Assembly (NCBI RefSeq): GCF_013376415.1
Contig: NZ_WYET01000003.1
Location: 186,001-250,000 of the forward strand
Source of the DNA: Flagellimonas chongwuensis
GTDB lineage: Bacteria; Bacteroidota; Bacteroidia; Flavobacteriales; Flavobacteriaceae
DNA length: 64,000 bases
Reading direction: 5' to 3'
This document shows positions 1 to 7,540 of the stretch, one piece after another. Below the pieces are notes generated by a model. It did no database searches, was not told the DNA's origin, and saw only the letters and a list, made by a program, of their open reading frames with translations. Positions within the stretch are counted from its first letter, which is position 1. Every line of letters starts with the position of its first letter. The position numbers were made by a program, and so were the translations under genes.

Positions 1-1578
1 CCCGTTTTTTACCAATCGCTCTACAAACTTTTTGGAGCCTTCGGCCTTATCCACGCTGTTGGTGCCTTTTAATATTTCATCCAGGATTACAAAGCAGTCG
101 TCCTTTTCCAACTCATCCACGATATATTTTAAGCGTTTGAGCTCGGCATAAAAATAAGAGGTTTCGTCCGTCAAGGAATCCGAAGAACGCATACTGGTCA
201 ACAAACGTACAGGATTATAATGTACCTCTTTCCCCTTTACTGGCAGGCCCATGTTCGCCATAACTATCTGCAGGCCAATGGCACGTAAAAATGTACTTTT
301 CCCGGCCATATTGGCCCCGGTAACAATACAGAAGCGGCCTTTTCCTATTTCAAAATCGTTCAGAATATTTTTTTGAGGATCCACAAGAGGATGCCCCACT
401 TCCTTGCCACTTAGTACAGCATCATTCTGCACCAATGTTGGATAGGTATGATCGGGATGATTAAAGGCATATGTACCCAAGCTGATGTATGCATCAAACT
501 GGGCAATGGCCGAAAACCAACCTTCCACCTCTTCTCCGTAGGTTGAAATCCACTTTTCAACACTAAAAGCATAATAGACACTATAGAGTCCCAGACCTTG
601 GGCAAACATTGAAATCAAAAGGTTGTATTGCTGTTCCAGCATCGTGGTGCTTTGGGAAAACCGCTTCAATATTTTTGAGGTCTTCTCTCCTTTTACCTCT
701 AATTTCTTCTGAAGTTCTTGTAATACTTCTGAAGAAAATGTCCGCTCTTCAAGTTCCGAGATCAGCCGTTGATGTTGTTGAATGGTTTCTTGTGCCTCGG
801 AGACTTTTCCCGTAAATGAAAGAATTTTTTTAGCGAAACGGCCAACCATTCCAGCACCGAGTACATACCAGAACAAAATCAAACTCTCTGGAACATACCC
901 TAAGAATGCCAATGCAATCAAGACCAAGGATAAAAATGTAAAAATGAGTGGTAGGGTTCCCGCCCACTTGGGCATAAACGGTTTGTGGTTTTTCATCCAA
1001 TCGGAAACCACATCAGGAGCGATTTTAGGTTTTGTCTCTCCAGCCAATGCTGAAAAATGTTGACGCCATTCGGGCAACTGGGCCAATTCTTGAATTGCAG
1101 CCTGCTTTAGGGCAATATCCTTTGGATATCCATCCAACAACAGGTTTGAAAATACTTCCCTGCCCTGCACCAAAGTGGTACGGTTCGCGTACTGATAAAA
1201 GGAGCCACGTCCAAAAATGTCCAAATCCTGTGCATAAGGATGGTCCGGTTCCAGAAACTCCTTGCCTTCCGGTAGATAGTGAAATCGGCGGGCCAAAATA
1301 TCCAGTTCAGTGTCATTGATCTCAATAAGCCTTTGCAGATATTCCTTATATCTTTTTACGTTGCTGAACCGAGTGACCAAATACAAAAACAGGATGAAGC
1401 CAACAGGCAACAACACAAATAACAACGAGTTGCCCCAAAGAAAATAGACACCTAATGCCATAGCCACAAAAACAGATAGTCGCAATGTAGCCAATAGGCC
1501 CAATCGTTTTTTGACTTGTTGAAGTTCTTGCTGATGTTTTTCTCGTTGGGAGGTATAAAAGCCCTTTAAATCTTCCAT
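1..1578 (-). CDS. MutS-like DNA-binding ATPase, membrane type, 3' end outside window
   Basis: The frame is open from the ATG at 1578 to the window edge (526 codons), so the C-terminus is missing. It shows a MutS domain V ATPase: Walker A GANMAGKST near residue 420 and Walker B VILDEILKGTNS near residue 495, the paired motifs of MutS proteins. The N-terminal half has no mismatch-recognition domain. It carries two strongly hydrophobic stretches (about residues 28-66 and 205-240) that look like membrane segments. This fits the Bacteroidota family annotated as MutS-related DNA mismatch repair protein, which is distinct from canonical MutS and whose role is not established. The upstream MmcQ gene ends 6 bases before this start, so co-transcription is likely. 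Confidence 0.85.
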   Translation of the reverse strand, partial: MEDLKGFYTSQREKHQQELQQVKKRLGLLATLRLSVFVAMALGVYFLWGNSLLFVLLPVGFILFLYLVTRFSNVKRYKEYLQRLIEINDTELDILARRFHYLPEGKEFLEPDHPYAQDLDIFGRGSFYQYANRTTLVQGREVFSNLLLDGYPKDIALKQAAIQELAQLPEWRQHFSALAGETKPKIAPDVVSDWMKNHKPFMPKWAGTLPLIFTFLSLVLIALAFLGYVPESLILFWYVLGAGMVGRFAKKILSFTGKVSEAQETIQQHQRLISELEERTFSSEVLQELQKKLEVKGEKTSKILKRFSQSTTMLEQQYNLLISMFAQGLGLYSVYYAFSVEKWISTYGEEVEGWFSAIAQFDAYISLGTYAFNHPDHTYPTLVQNDAVLSGKEVGHPLVDPQKNILNDFEIGKGRFCIVTGANMAGKSTFLRAIGLQIVMANMGLPVKGKEVHYNPVRLLTSMRSSDSLTDETSYFYAELKRLKYIVDELEKDDCFVILDEILKGTNSVDKAEGSKKFVERLVKNG

Positions 1579-1584
1579 GTACTA

Positions 1585-1944
1585 TCAACCTAAATTGTTG
1601 AGCTCTTGTTGAAGCTTTTTGGTTAATCCGGATACGACCAAATCATAGGAATGGTCAACTAAATCATTAATCAATTCAGGTGGGAGTTGTTCCATAAACA
1701 ATGTGTTCCAATGCTTTTTACTCATGTGGTAACCCGGTATAATGGCACCATCGTGTTCCTCTCGGAGCTCCTCGCTTCTTTCGGGGTCGCACTTTAAATT
1801 ACATTGGGACGGGAGCCGTTCCAAAGGGACCAGGGCAAACATTTTCCCCATTACCTTAAATACCAAAGTATGGGCATCAAAAGGCAATTCCTCTGCCACT
1901 CCCTTTTTGCTCAGGCAAAGTTCCCTAAGCTCCTCTACATTCAT
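1585..1944 (-). CDS. MmcQ/YjbR family DNA-binding protein
   Basis: A 119-residue protein with the MmcQ/YjbR (CyaY-like fold) signature: the central LKCDPE segment followed by GYHMSKKHWNT. The start chosen is the ATG at 1944, which overlaps the stop of the preceding Dabb gene as ATGA (translational coupling). An upstream in-frame start would run back into that gene. Family members bind double-stranded DNA in the few cases studied, but the cellular role is unknown. Length is normal for the family. Confidence 0.85.
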   Translation of the reverse strand: MNVEELRELCLSKKGVAEELPFDAHTLVFKVMGKMFALVPLERLPSQCNLKCDPERSEELREEHDGAIIPGYHMSKKHWNTLFMEQLPPELINDLVDHSYDLVVSGLTKKLQQELNNLG

Positions 1945-2345
1945 TGTTGTATTCCCTCGGAGTCGTAAACAATGACCTTTTCCCACAGGTCTTCACACTC
2001 TTCTATAAACACCATGTGTGGTGGTTCCTCTTGATATGCTGCTTGGTCTTCGGCGGATTCAAACGATAGGATCAAGGAGTAGGTAAACGAATCATCGACC
2101 ACATCGCGGGTCGCCCTTGGTGGTTTGCCTATGAATTTGGTCTTGGCATACTCGGAATTGTTCAAAAACTTGGTCAACGAGGCTTCAAAGGTATCCCTGG
2201 CCTCTTGGCTATCGGGATTCTTGAACCAAAAGAACACGGTATGTGTAAAAGTGTGGTCAAAATTAGTCTTCATTTCGCTTTTGGTTTGTTCACAACTGGA
2301 GGCCAAAACGCCTACCAAGAGCAAGGTTATTATTTTTGTTTTCAT
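1941..2345 (-). CDS. Dabb family lipoprotein
   Basis: A 134-residue protein starting with a lipoprotein signal peptide (lipobox LASSC, Cys18), so it is probably membrane anchored in the periplasm. The body matches the stress-responsive alpha/beta-barrel (Dabb) domain: HTVFFWFKNP at the start and the conserved PPHMVFIEE near the end. Function is unknown; Dabb proteins are dimeric ferredoxin-like barrels. It overlaps the next gene by four bases. Confidence 0.85.
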   Translation of the reverse strand: MKTKIITLLLVGVLASSCEQTKSEMKTNFDHTFTHTVFFWFKNPDSQEARDTFEASLTKFLNNSEYAKTKFIGKPPRATRDVVDDSFTYSLILSFESAEDQAAYQEEPPHMVFIEECEDLWEKVIVYDSEGIQQ

Positions 2346-2346
2346 A

Positions 2347-2970
2347 CTATTCTTCTAAAGATTGTTTTTCCCTGTTCGATATTTCAAGGGCGGAATAATC
2401 CAATGTCCACCCAATGGTCTCTACTATTTTCTCCACCACCAAAACGGCTTGCAAGGCTTCCATTCTTGCTGTTTCCATAAGTCCGCTCTCAGGTATCTTT
2501 TGTTTGATGTGCTCCTTGGCCTCTTGGTTGAGATTGGTCAGATCTGTGGGCGAAAAGCTGTTGAAGATACCATTTTTAATGTCATAAAACTGAAGGTCGG
2601 GCTCAATGGACAATACTTCCGGTTCCGGAAAATGGCTCAGCACTATCTTCTTGTTCTGGTTTTCGGCCTTCATGTTGAGCTTGTTCAGATCATAGCCGAT
2701 GTGTGCTTTGGCCTTGATGACTATCAATGCTTTCTTCTTACTACGGAACAGGCTCATAAAGCTGTCCTTGGTATTCTCATAGTGATATATCTCTGCAAAA
2801 TCACCTTCCACTGATACCAATTTGCAAACGCTTCGGATTTTATTGAGAATTACGGTGGACTGCTCCTCCGTAATTTCCCTGTCCTTCTTTTTTCTAAATA
2901 GGGAATAGACCCAATACATCAATATTGCACCCAGAATCAACCCTAAAACTATATCTACAATGTCTCCCAT
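2347..2970 (-). CDS. DUF4230 domain-containing protein
   Basis: A 207-residue protein with one N-terminal membrane helix (about residues 5-24) followed by a soluble domain matching DUF4230. Hallmarks are the region around KLVSVEGDFAEIYHYENT, the KKALIVIKAKAHIGYDL strand segment and the acidic C-terminal helix. The family is common in Bacteroidota and has no assigned function. It lies one base from the downstream Dabb gene and one base from DUF4260, so it is part of one minus-strand transcription unit. Confidence 0.8.
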   Translation of the reverse strand: MGDIVDIVLGLILGAILMYWVYSLFRKKKDREITEEQSTVILNKIRSVCKLVSVEGDFAEIYHYENTKDSFMSLFRSKKKALIVIKAKAHIGYDLNKLNMKAENQNKKIVLSHFPEPEVLSIEPDLQFYDIKNGIFNSFSPTDLTNLNQEAKEHIKQKIPESGLMETARMEALQAVLVVEKIVETIGWTLDYSALEISNREKQSLEE

Positions 2971-2971
2971 G

Positions 2972-3322
2972 TTACTTGCCTATTTCACCCAAATGGGTAA
3001 ACCTGAATCCCTTGTCAAATTTTAATCCGTAGCCAAAAATTCGGTCCAACGCAGAGTGCGAAAACAGAATTATCCCTATCAATTGGCATAAAGGTATGGA
3101 AAAGTAGATGCCCGTTAAATAGAATATAATGGCAACCCCCTTATGATGGAACAGGTTATAACAAAAGGCGCCGGCCTTATCTCCGAAAAGGTAGCCTACC
3201 ATACCGATATCGGGGGTCAAAATCAACACTATAAACCACCACCAAGCATAGTCCAATAGACTGAACAGATAAATGCCAAAAGCAAACATCATGGCTTCTT
3301 CCAGTTTTAGGGTCGTCTTCAT
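2972..3322 (-). CDS. DUF4260 small membrane protein
   Basis: A 116-residue protein with about four hydrophobic segments and the DUF4260 signatures LTPDIGMVGYL and HSALDRIFGYGLK. The family is a small integral membrane protein of unknown role. The start ATG at 3322 abuts the stop of the cyclase-family gene (3323), so translation is probably coupled. Confidence 0.85.
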   Translation of the reverse strand: MKTTLKLEEAMMFAFGIYLFSLLDYAWWWFIVLILTPDIGMVGYLFGDKAGAFCYNLFHHKGVAIIFYLTGIYFSIPLCQLIGIILFSHSALDRIFGYGLKFDKGFRFTHLGEIGK

Positions 3323-4075
3323 TTAGTTGTCTTCAATTTTAAAAAGTACCGGCCTGCAAGGACTTGCATCGTTCTCAAAAGGCGCTACTTGCAAGTTTAA
3401 GAAATAGGTGCCGTCCTCCACAGGGTTAGGAACATAAATAAATTCCGTAATGGTCGCTTTCGTCCTTGGCTTGCCAGCCATGTTCCAAAAAGCTTTGTGC
3501 GACAACAATTCCCCTCCATCCCTTTCCTTATCCACCGATGGAAGGTCGACCAGTAAGTGTTCCACTCCTTTTTTCACCAGATACTTGGCTGCATTCTCCA
3601 TGAGGTAAGGTGGATTTGAATCTGAGTATCTTTTGGACTTTTTGTCCCCTAAATTCGGCAGGGTGCGTATCACTACGGCTTGTCGTTTTTTGTTTCCCAA
3701 GGCATATTTCAATTGCTTTTCGGAGATAATAAAATCACCGTTCAATTGTTCGGGTGCCACTGTGATCACTTCCGCCAAAAAGAAGAATTTCTTTAACCTT
3801 TTATTGATGGAATTGAACTCTTCTGATATATGTCCCAAACATTCGGTATGTGTTACATGCGAATGAGGGTTGAACCAAATATCGTTGAAATTGGTGGATG
3901 CTCCCTCGGTTACCTTGCCCACAAATCCATCCTCTTCGTGCGGTGTGATTTTTGGCGGGTCCAAATACCACGCATTTACGTTTTTGTCGCCACCTTTGAG
4001 AGGAATGGAGATATCAAGCGGTTTGGCCAGGTCTATTTTATAGTTTCGGGAATTGTGTTTTATGGTGGCAATCAA
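3323..4075 (-). CDS. Cyclase (kynurenine formamidase-like) family protein
   Basis: A 250-residue member of the cyclase/kynurenine formamidase superfamily, metal-dependent amidohydrolases of the swivelling beta/alpha type. The family metal motif is usually HxGTHxDxPxH. Here the equivalent stretch is FNPHSHVTHTECLGH, so His residues remain but the GTH-x-D core is altered; substrate and activity cannot be inferred. No ATG lies near the 5' end, so the TTG at 4075 is the best start. It heads the run to DUF4260 and DUF4230. Confidence 0.7.
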   Translation of the reverse strand: MIATIKHNSRNYKIDLAKPLDISIPLKGGDKNVNAWYLDPPKITPHEEDGFVGKVTEGASTNFNDIWFNPHSHVTHTECLGHISEEFNSINKRLKKFFFLAEVITVAPEQLNGDFIISEKQLKYALGNKKRQAVVIRTLPNLGDKKSKRYSDSNPPYLMENAAKYLVKKGVEHLLVDLPSVDKERDGGELLSHKAFWNMAGKPRTKATITEFIYVPNPVEDGTYFLNLQVAPFENDASPCRPVLFKIEDN

Positions 4076-4160
4076 ATTAGGTTTCTTTTAAACTTTCCTT
4101 ATGTTCCGGGAATTAATTCTACTTTATTTCTTCCTGCTCGTATGCAGGACCGACAATTTA

Positions 4161-5309
4161 CTACTTTATGTTAAGCATAAAAAGGTCCGATGCAATTCCA
4201 TCCGCCAAAAACTTACCTTTTTTGGTGGTGAGCAATTTTCCATCTCTGATTAGCAGTAGTTGCTGTTCCAGAAATTTGGATGATTGTTGGTTGATGTACC
4301 TCAGATAATTTTCTCCAAATTCACTTTCTATTCTAGCCAAATCCACGCCCCAAATGGTCCGTAGGCCCGTCATTACATATTCGTTGTACCTATCTGTCAT
4401 GGAAAGTGTCTCAATTTCCATGGGCAATTTGTCCTCTTCGATTTTTTTGATGTAGGTCGGGTTGTTCCGTATGTTACAGCTGCGATGTGTTCCATCAAAA
4501 GAATGAGCCGATGGCCCAACGCCCAAATAAGTTTTGCCCAACCAATAGGCAGTGTTGTTTCTGGAGAAATAATCAGGCTTGCCAAAGTTGGAAATTTCAT
4601 AATTGACAAATCCTTCAGCTTCCAACATATCCACCAGAATATGAAACTGTTCTTGAGCCTGCTCATCGTCCACATCGGGAACGACACCTTTTTCTATAAA
4701 TGTTTTTAGGGCGGTTCGGGGTTCGACCGTTAGTGCATAGCTGGAAATATGGGGCAGGCCAAAATCCAACGCTTTTTGGATGTTGGCCTTCCAACGGTCA
4801 TTATCCATCCCTGGGATTCCATAAATCAAATCGATGGTAATGTTGTCGAAATATTGTGTTGCCTTTTTGATGCATTGCTCCGCTTCACCGGCATTGTGGG
4901 CACGGTTCATCAATTTTAAGTCTTCATCAAAAAAAGATTGGACACCGATACTTAAGCGGTTAATTCCTGCCTTTTTATATTCCGAAAAGCAATCTCTCGA
5001 CTGCGCTCGAGATGACACCAAATCATCCGGGTTAGCTTCCAAAGTGATTTCTGGACTGTCAATTACTTTATAATTGTCGTAGACTGCCTGAATCAAAAAT
5101 TCAATTTCATCATTGGATAAAACCGACGGCGTTCCACCACCAAAATAAATGGTCTCGACCTCATCAATGACCTCCGATTTCCGTAAAACCAGTTCTTTGG
5201 CAATGGCATTGACCATGACTTCCTTTTTACCCAACTGTGTGGAAAAATGAAAATCACAATAGTGGCACGCTTGTTTGCAAAAAGGGATGTGAATGTAAAT
5301 ACCGCTCAT
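4161..5309 (-). CDS. hemW: HemW-type radical SAM heme chaperone
   Basis: A 382-residue radical SAM protein of the HemW (coproporphyrinogen oxidase-like) family. The 4Fe-4S cluster motif is CKQACHYC (Cys11, Cys15, Cys18), followed by YFGGGTPS and the SAM-binding EANPDD. The C-terminal region with the WLGKTYLGVGPSAHS motif matches HemW, which delivers heme to respiratory enzymes. Between EANPDDL and KAGINRLSIG about six extra residues are present; the local sequence VSSRAQSRDC is encoded by a copy of the genome's dispersed palindromic repeat (about 4986-5012). The reading frame is preserved. ruvC lies 7 bases upstream. Confidence 0.92.
   Translation of the reverse strand: MSGIYIHIPFCKQACHYCDFHFSTQLGKKEVMVNAIAKELVLRKSEVIDEVETIYFGGGTPSVLSNDEIEFLIQAVYDNYKVIDSPEITLEANPDDLVSSRAQSRDCFSEYKKAGINRLSIGVQSFFDEDLKLMNRAHNAGEAEQCIKKATQYFDNITIDLIYGIPGMDNDRWKANIQKALDFGLPHISSYALTVEPRTALKTFIEKGVVPDVDDEQAQEQFHILVDMLEAEGFVNYEISNFGKPDYFSRNNTAYWLGKTYLGVGPSAHSFDGTHRSCNIRNNPTYIKKIEEDKLPMEIETLSMTDRYNEYVMTGLRTIWGVDLARIESEFGENYLRYINQQSSKFLEQQLLLIRDGKLLTTKKGKFLADGIASDLFMLNIK
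4986..5012. repeat. Dispersed palindromic repeat inside hemW
   Basis: The plus strand reads TCTCGACTGCGCTCGAGATG, the same family as the intergenic copies near 11941, 11992 and 17968 in this window. It is in frame within hemW and adds about six codons at a loop position of the radical SAM domain. Confidence 0.8.
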
Positions 5310-5316
5310 TCAATCG

Positions 5317-5868
5317 TCACTTAATCTTATCAGGATTTTGTTTGATAAAAGCCTCCCAACCTGTATAACTTTTACCGACCTCTACCCTGCCCTCATTGTA
5401 GAAATGACAAACGGCGGCGGCCAGACCATCGGTACTGTCGAGATTTTTAGGCAAACTTTTCAGTTTTAAGACACTTTGGAGCATCCGGGCCACTTGTTCT
5501 TTACTGGCATTTCCATTGCCCGTGATGGCCATTTTAATCTTTTTGGGCATATACTCTGTGATTGGTATCTCTCTGGATAATCCTGCCGCCATTGCCACAC
5601 CTTGGGCACGTCCCAATTTGAGCATGGACTGTACATTTTTTCCATAAAACGGGGCTTCGATGGCGATTTCATCGGGGTGATAGGTGTCGATGAGTTCCAA
5701 CGTGCGTTCAAAAATAAGTTTGAGCTTGGTATAGGGGTCATCATACTTTTTCAGCATCAACTCGTTCATCTGCACAAAGTGTATTTGTTTGTTGATGACC
5801 TTAATGATACCGAAACCCATAATCGTGGTTCCCGGGTCTATACCCAATATGATTTTTTCTGTTGCCAA
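5317..5868 (-). CDS. ruvC: Crossover junction endodeoxyribonuclease RuvC
   Basis: A 183-residue RuvC resolvase, which cuts Holliday junctions during recombinational repair. The RNase H-like fold is recognisable from GIDPGTT (catalytic Asp11), IEAPFYGKNVQS (catalytic Glu) and the C-terminal STDGLAAAVCH with the last acidic residue. Length is normal. No ATG is available; TTG at 5868 gives the expected N-terminus and lies one base after the stop of the upstream lipoprotein gene, so coupling is likely. Confidence 0.95.
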   Translation of the reverse strand: MATEKIILGIDPGTTIMGFGIIKVINKQIHFVQMNELMLKKYDDPYTKLKLIFERTLELIDTYHPDEIAIEAPFYGKNVQSMLKLGRAQGVAMAAGLSREIPITEYMPKKIKMAITGNGNASKEQVARMLQSVLKLKSLPKNLDSTDGLAAAVCHFYNEGRVEVGKSYTGWEAFIKQNPDKIK

Positions 5869-5869
5869 A

Positions 5870-6349
5870 TTAGTTGGTGTTTAATACCAGCGGAAGCCTA
5901 AACCGCAAACCTACGGGGTTTCCTCTTTTCAATGCAGGGGCTACGGTAGTCAAATCGTTCAAACGTTCAGAGATTTTGGTGTTGAAATCCGATATTTCAT
6001 TGAGTACCGATGTTTTTTCTTCCACGTTCAACACCGAAATAAAACCGTGCTCATCAATCAGAAAATCAATATAAACGGTATCGTTCATATCGTTTCGAGC
6101 TTGAAACTTGAGTCCGGCCAAAGCTTCGGAAAAATATTCGGTGATCACATTTTGGAAACACTCCTGTTGAGCATCTTTGGGAGCGGTTTCGTCACAATCA
6201 TCGAAAAGTGGATATTGATCCACATCGTTCCAATCGATGGCCATAAGTTCCTCGTTCACCAATTTTTGGGTCTTGTCCTCCTTAGACTCGAACAGCTCGC
6301 AGGACACGAGCAACCCCATAAAAATGATTAACAAAACAAACTTCTGCAT
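5870..6349 (-). CDS. Lipoprotein with TonB C-terminal-like fold
   Basis: The ATG at 6349 gives a 159-residue protein with a classic lipoprotein signal (MQKFVLLIIFMGLLVSC). The C-terminal half has the pattern of a TonB C-terminal domain: a DFLIDEHGFI strand and a closing PALKRGNPVGLRFRLPLV segment, as in the M56 protein encoded nearby at 7541-9358. It lacks an N-terminal membrane helix plus proline linker, so it is not a normal TonB. Its role is unknown; it directly precedes ruvC. Confidence 0.65.
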   Translation of the reverse strand: MQKFVLLIIFMGLLVSCELFESKEDKTQKLVNEELMAIDWNDVDQYPLFDDCDETAPKDAQQECFQNVITEYFSEALAGLKFQARNDMNDTVYIDFLIDEHGFISVLNVEEKTSVLNEISDFNTKISERLNDLTTVAPALKRGNPVGLRFRLPLVLNTN

Positions 6350-6393
6350 GACAGCCCCTAGAATTTGGCTGAAATTACGACATTTTGAAGAAA

Positions 6394-7530
6394 TCAGTTG
6401 CCGGCAAAATGGATTTCCTCCTTTATTTCGGAAATACGGTTTTGTGCCCGTTCCTTGAGCCAAGGAACTATATCTGGATACATATCCAATAACTTTTCGT
6501 AATAGTTTAAACTAGTTTTAGGGTCTTTGTAGTATTCATCTGCCAAAATACAGATTTGGTAATAGTTGTAATAATTGTCCTTGTTCTCTTTCCAAGCTTT
6601 TACATAGTAATCCATGGATTTTTTGGTATGTCCTTTTAATCGGGCTATGCGGCCAAGGTCGGCATATTCCTGTGGAAATGTAGCCATTCGCTCCTCAATG
6701 GATCTTTCGATATAGTATTGGGCACTGTCCAGTTGTTTTTCTTCAAAAAATACATCCCCCAAACCAATGTACGCTGCTGCAACTTTACCTGGAAAGCCGC
6801 TTAATTTGTGATAGGCCTCCAATGCCTTTTCGGGTTCCCAGTTTCGGAAATAACTAAAGGCCAATTTTTCATAAACAAAAGGCTTTTGCTCCCCCAATTC
6901 CAATAATCGTTCGAAATGGGGAATGGCTAATTGAAACTGTCCGTTATTAAAAAAAGCCAATGCCTTTAAATTGATCATGGCCACATCGCTCTCGTAAAAG
7001 CGAAGTCCCTTATCAATATAGACCAAGGCTGAATCCTTTATTTCTTGACCTACATAATACTTGCCCAACGCATAAAGACTCCGTAAATGGGCACTGTCCA
7101 TTTCCACGGCAGCCTTGAATGCCCTATTAGCTCTATCAGCTTTATCCAAGGATTCGTAGGTTCTTCCCAAGTAATAGAAATACTCAGGATTCTGTTGTTC
7201 CGATGATGTCAAAACCTGAAACATTTCCATGGCGGACAAATAGTTTTTGGTTTTCAACAACAGTTTGCCCAATTCAAAGCGTGCCAATTCCAATGAAGGG
7301 TTATTGTCCAAAATAGCTGTATACTGCGCAATGGACTTATCATAATTCCCTATGGCATTGTAGGCCCTAGCAATCTGAAAGTTTGCCTTTTCACCCCCTT
7401 CCTTTGCATATGCATTGATGGCCGATGTATAGTTGCCCAAAGCAAACAAACTATCCGCTACCGACAAAGCCGATGTTTGTGCACCGGCTTTAAAAAGTAT
7501 AAACAGAAAGAGAACAAATGTCTTTTTCAA
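6394..7530 (-). CDS. Tetratricopeptide repeat protein, exported
   Basis: A 378-residue protein with a signal peptide (MKKTFVLFLFILFKAGA) followed by about eight TPR units (for example NPEYFYYLGRTYESLDKADR and ALEAYHKLSG), so probably a periplasmic scaffold. The start is TTG at 7530, preceded by a purine-rich AAGGAA; no ATG precedes the signal peptide. It lies ten bases downstream of the M56 gene in the BlaI-controlled unit. Partners are unknown. Confidence 0.8.
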   Translation of the reverse strand: MKKTFVLFLFILFKAGAQTSALSVADSLFALGNYTSAINAYAKEGGEKANFQIARAYNAIGNYDKSIAQYTAILDNNPSLELARFELGKLLLKTKNYLSAMEMFQVLTSSEQQNPEYFYYLGRTYESLDKADRANRAFKAAVEMDSAHLRSLYALGKYYVGQEIKDSALVYIDKGLRFYESDVAMINLKALAFFNNGQFQLAIPHFERLLELGEQKPFVYEKLAFSYFRNWEPEKALEAYHKLSGFPGKVAAAYIGLGDVFFEEKQLDSAQYYIERSIEERMATFPQEYADLGRIARLKGHTKKSMDYYVKAWKENKDNYYNYYQICILADEYYKDPKTSLNYYEKLLDMYPDIVPWLKERAQNRISEIKEEIHFAGN

Positions 7531-7540
7531 ATTGAGTTCC

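Noticed and set aside
782..1319. Plus-strand frames opposite the MutS-like gene
   Set aside because: Antisense to a continuous minus-strand frame with clear Walker motifs; no signatures.
1760..1800. Dispersed repeat inside the MmcQ gene (DPERSEELREEHDG)
   Set aside because: The residues fit the normal family alignment (LKCDPE...ELRE...), so similarity to the CGAAGCGAGGA-type repeat is probably chance.
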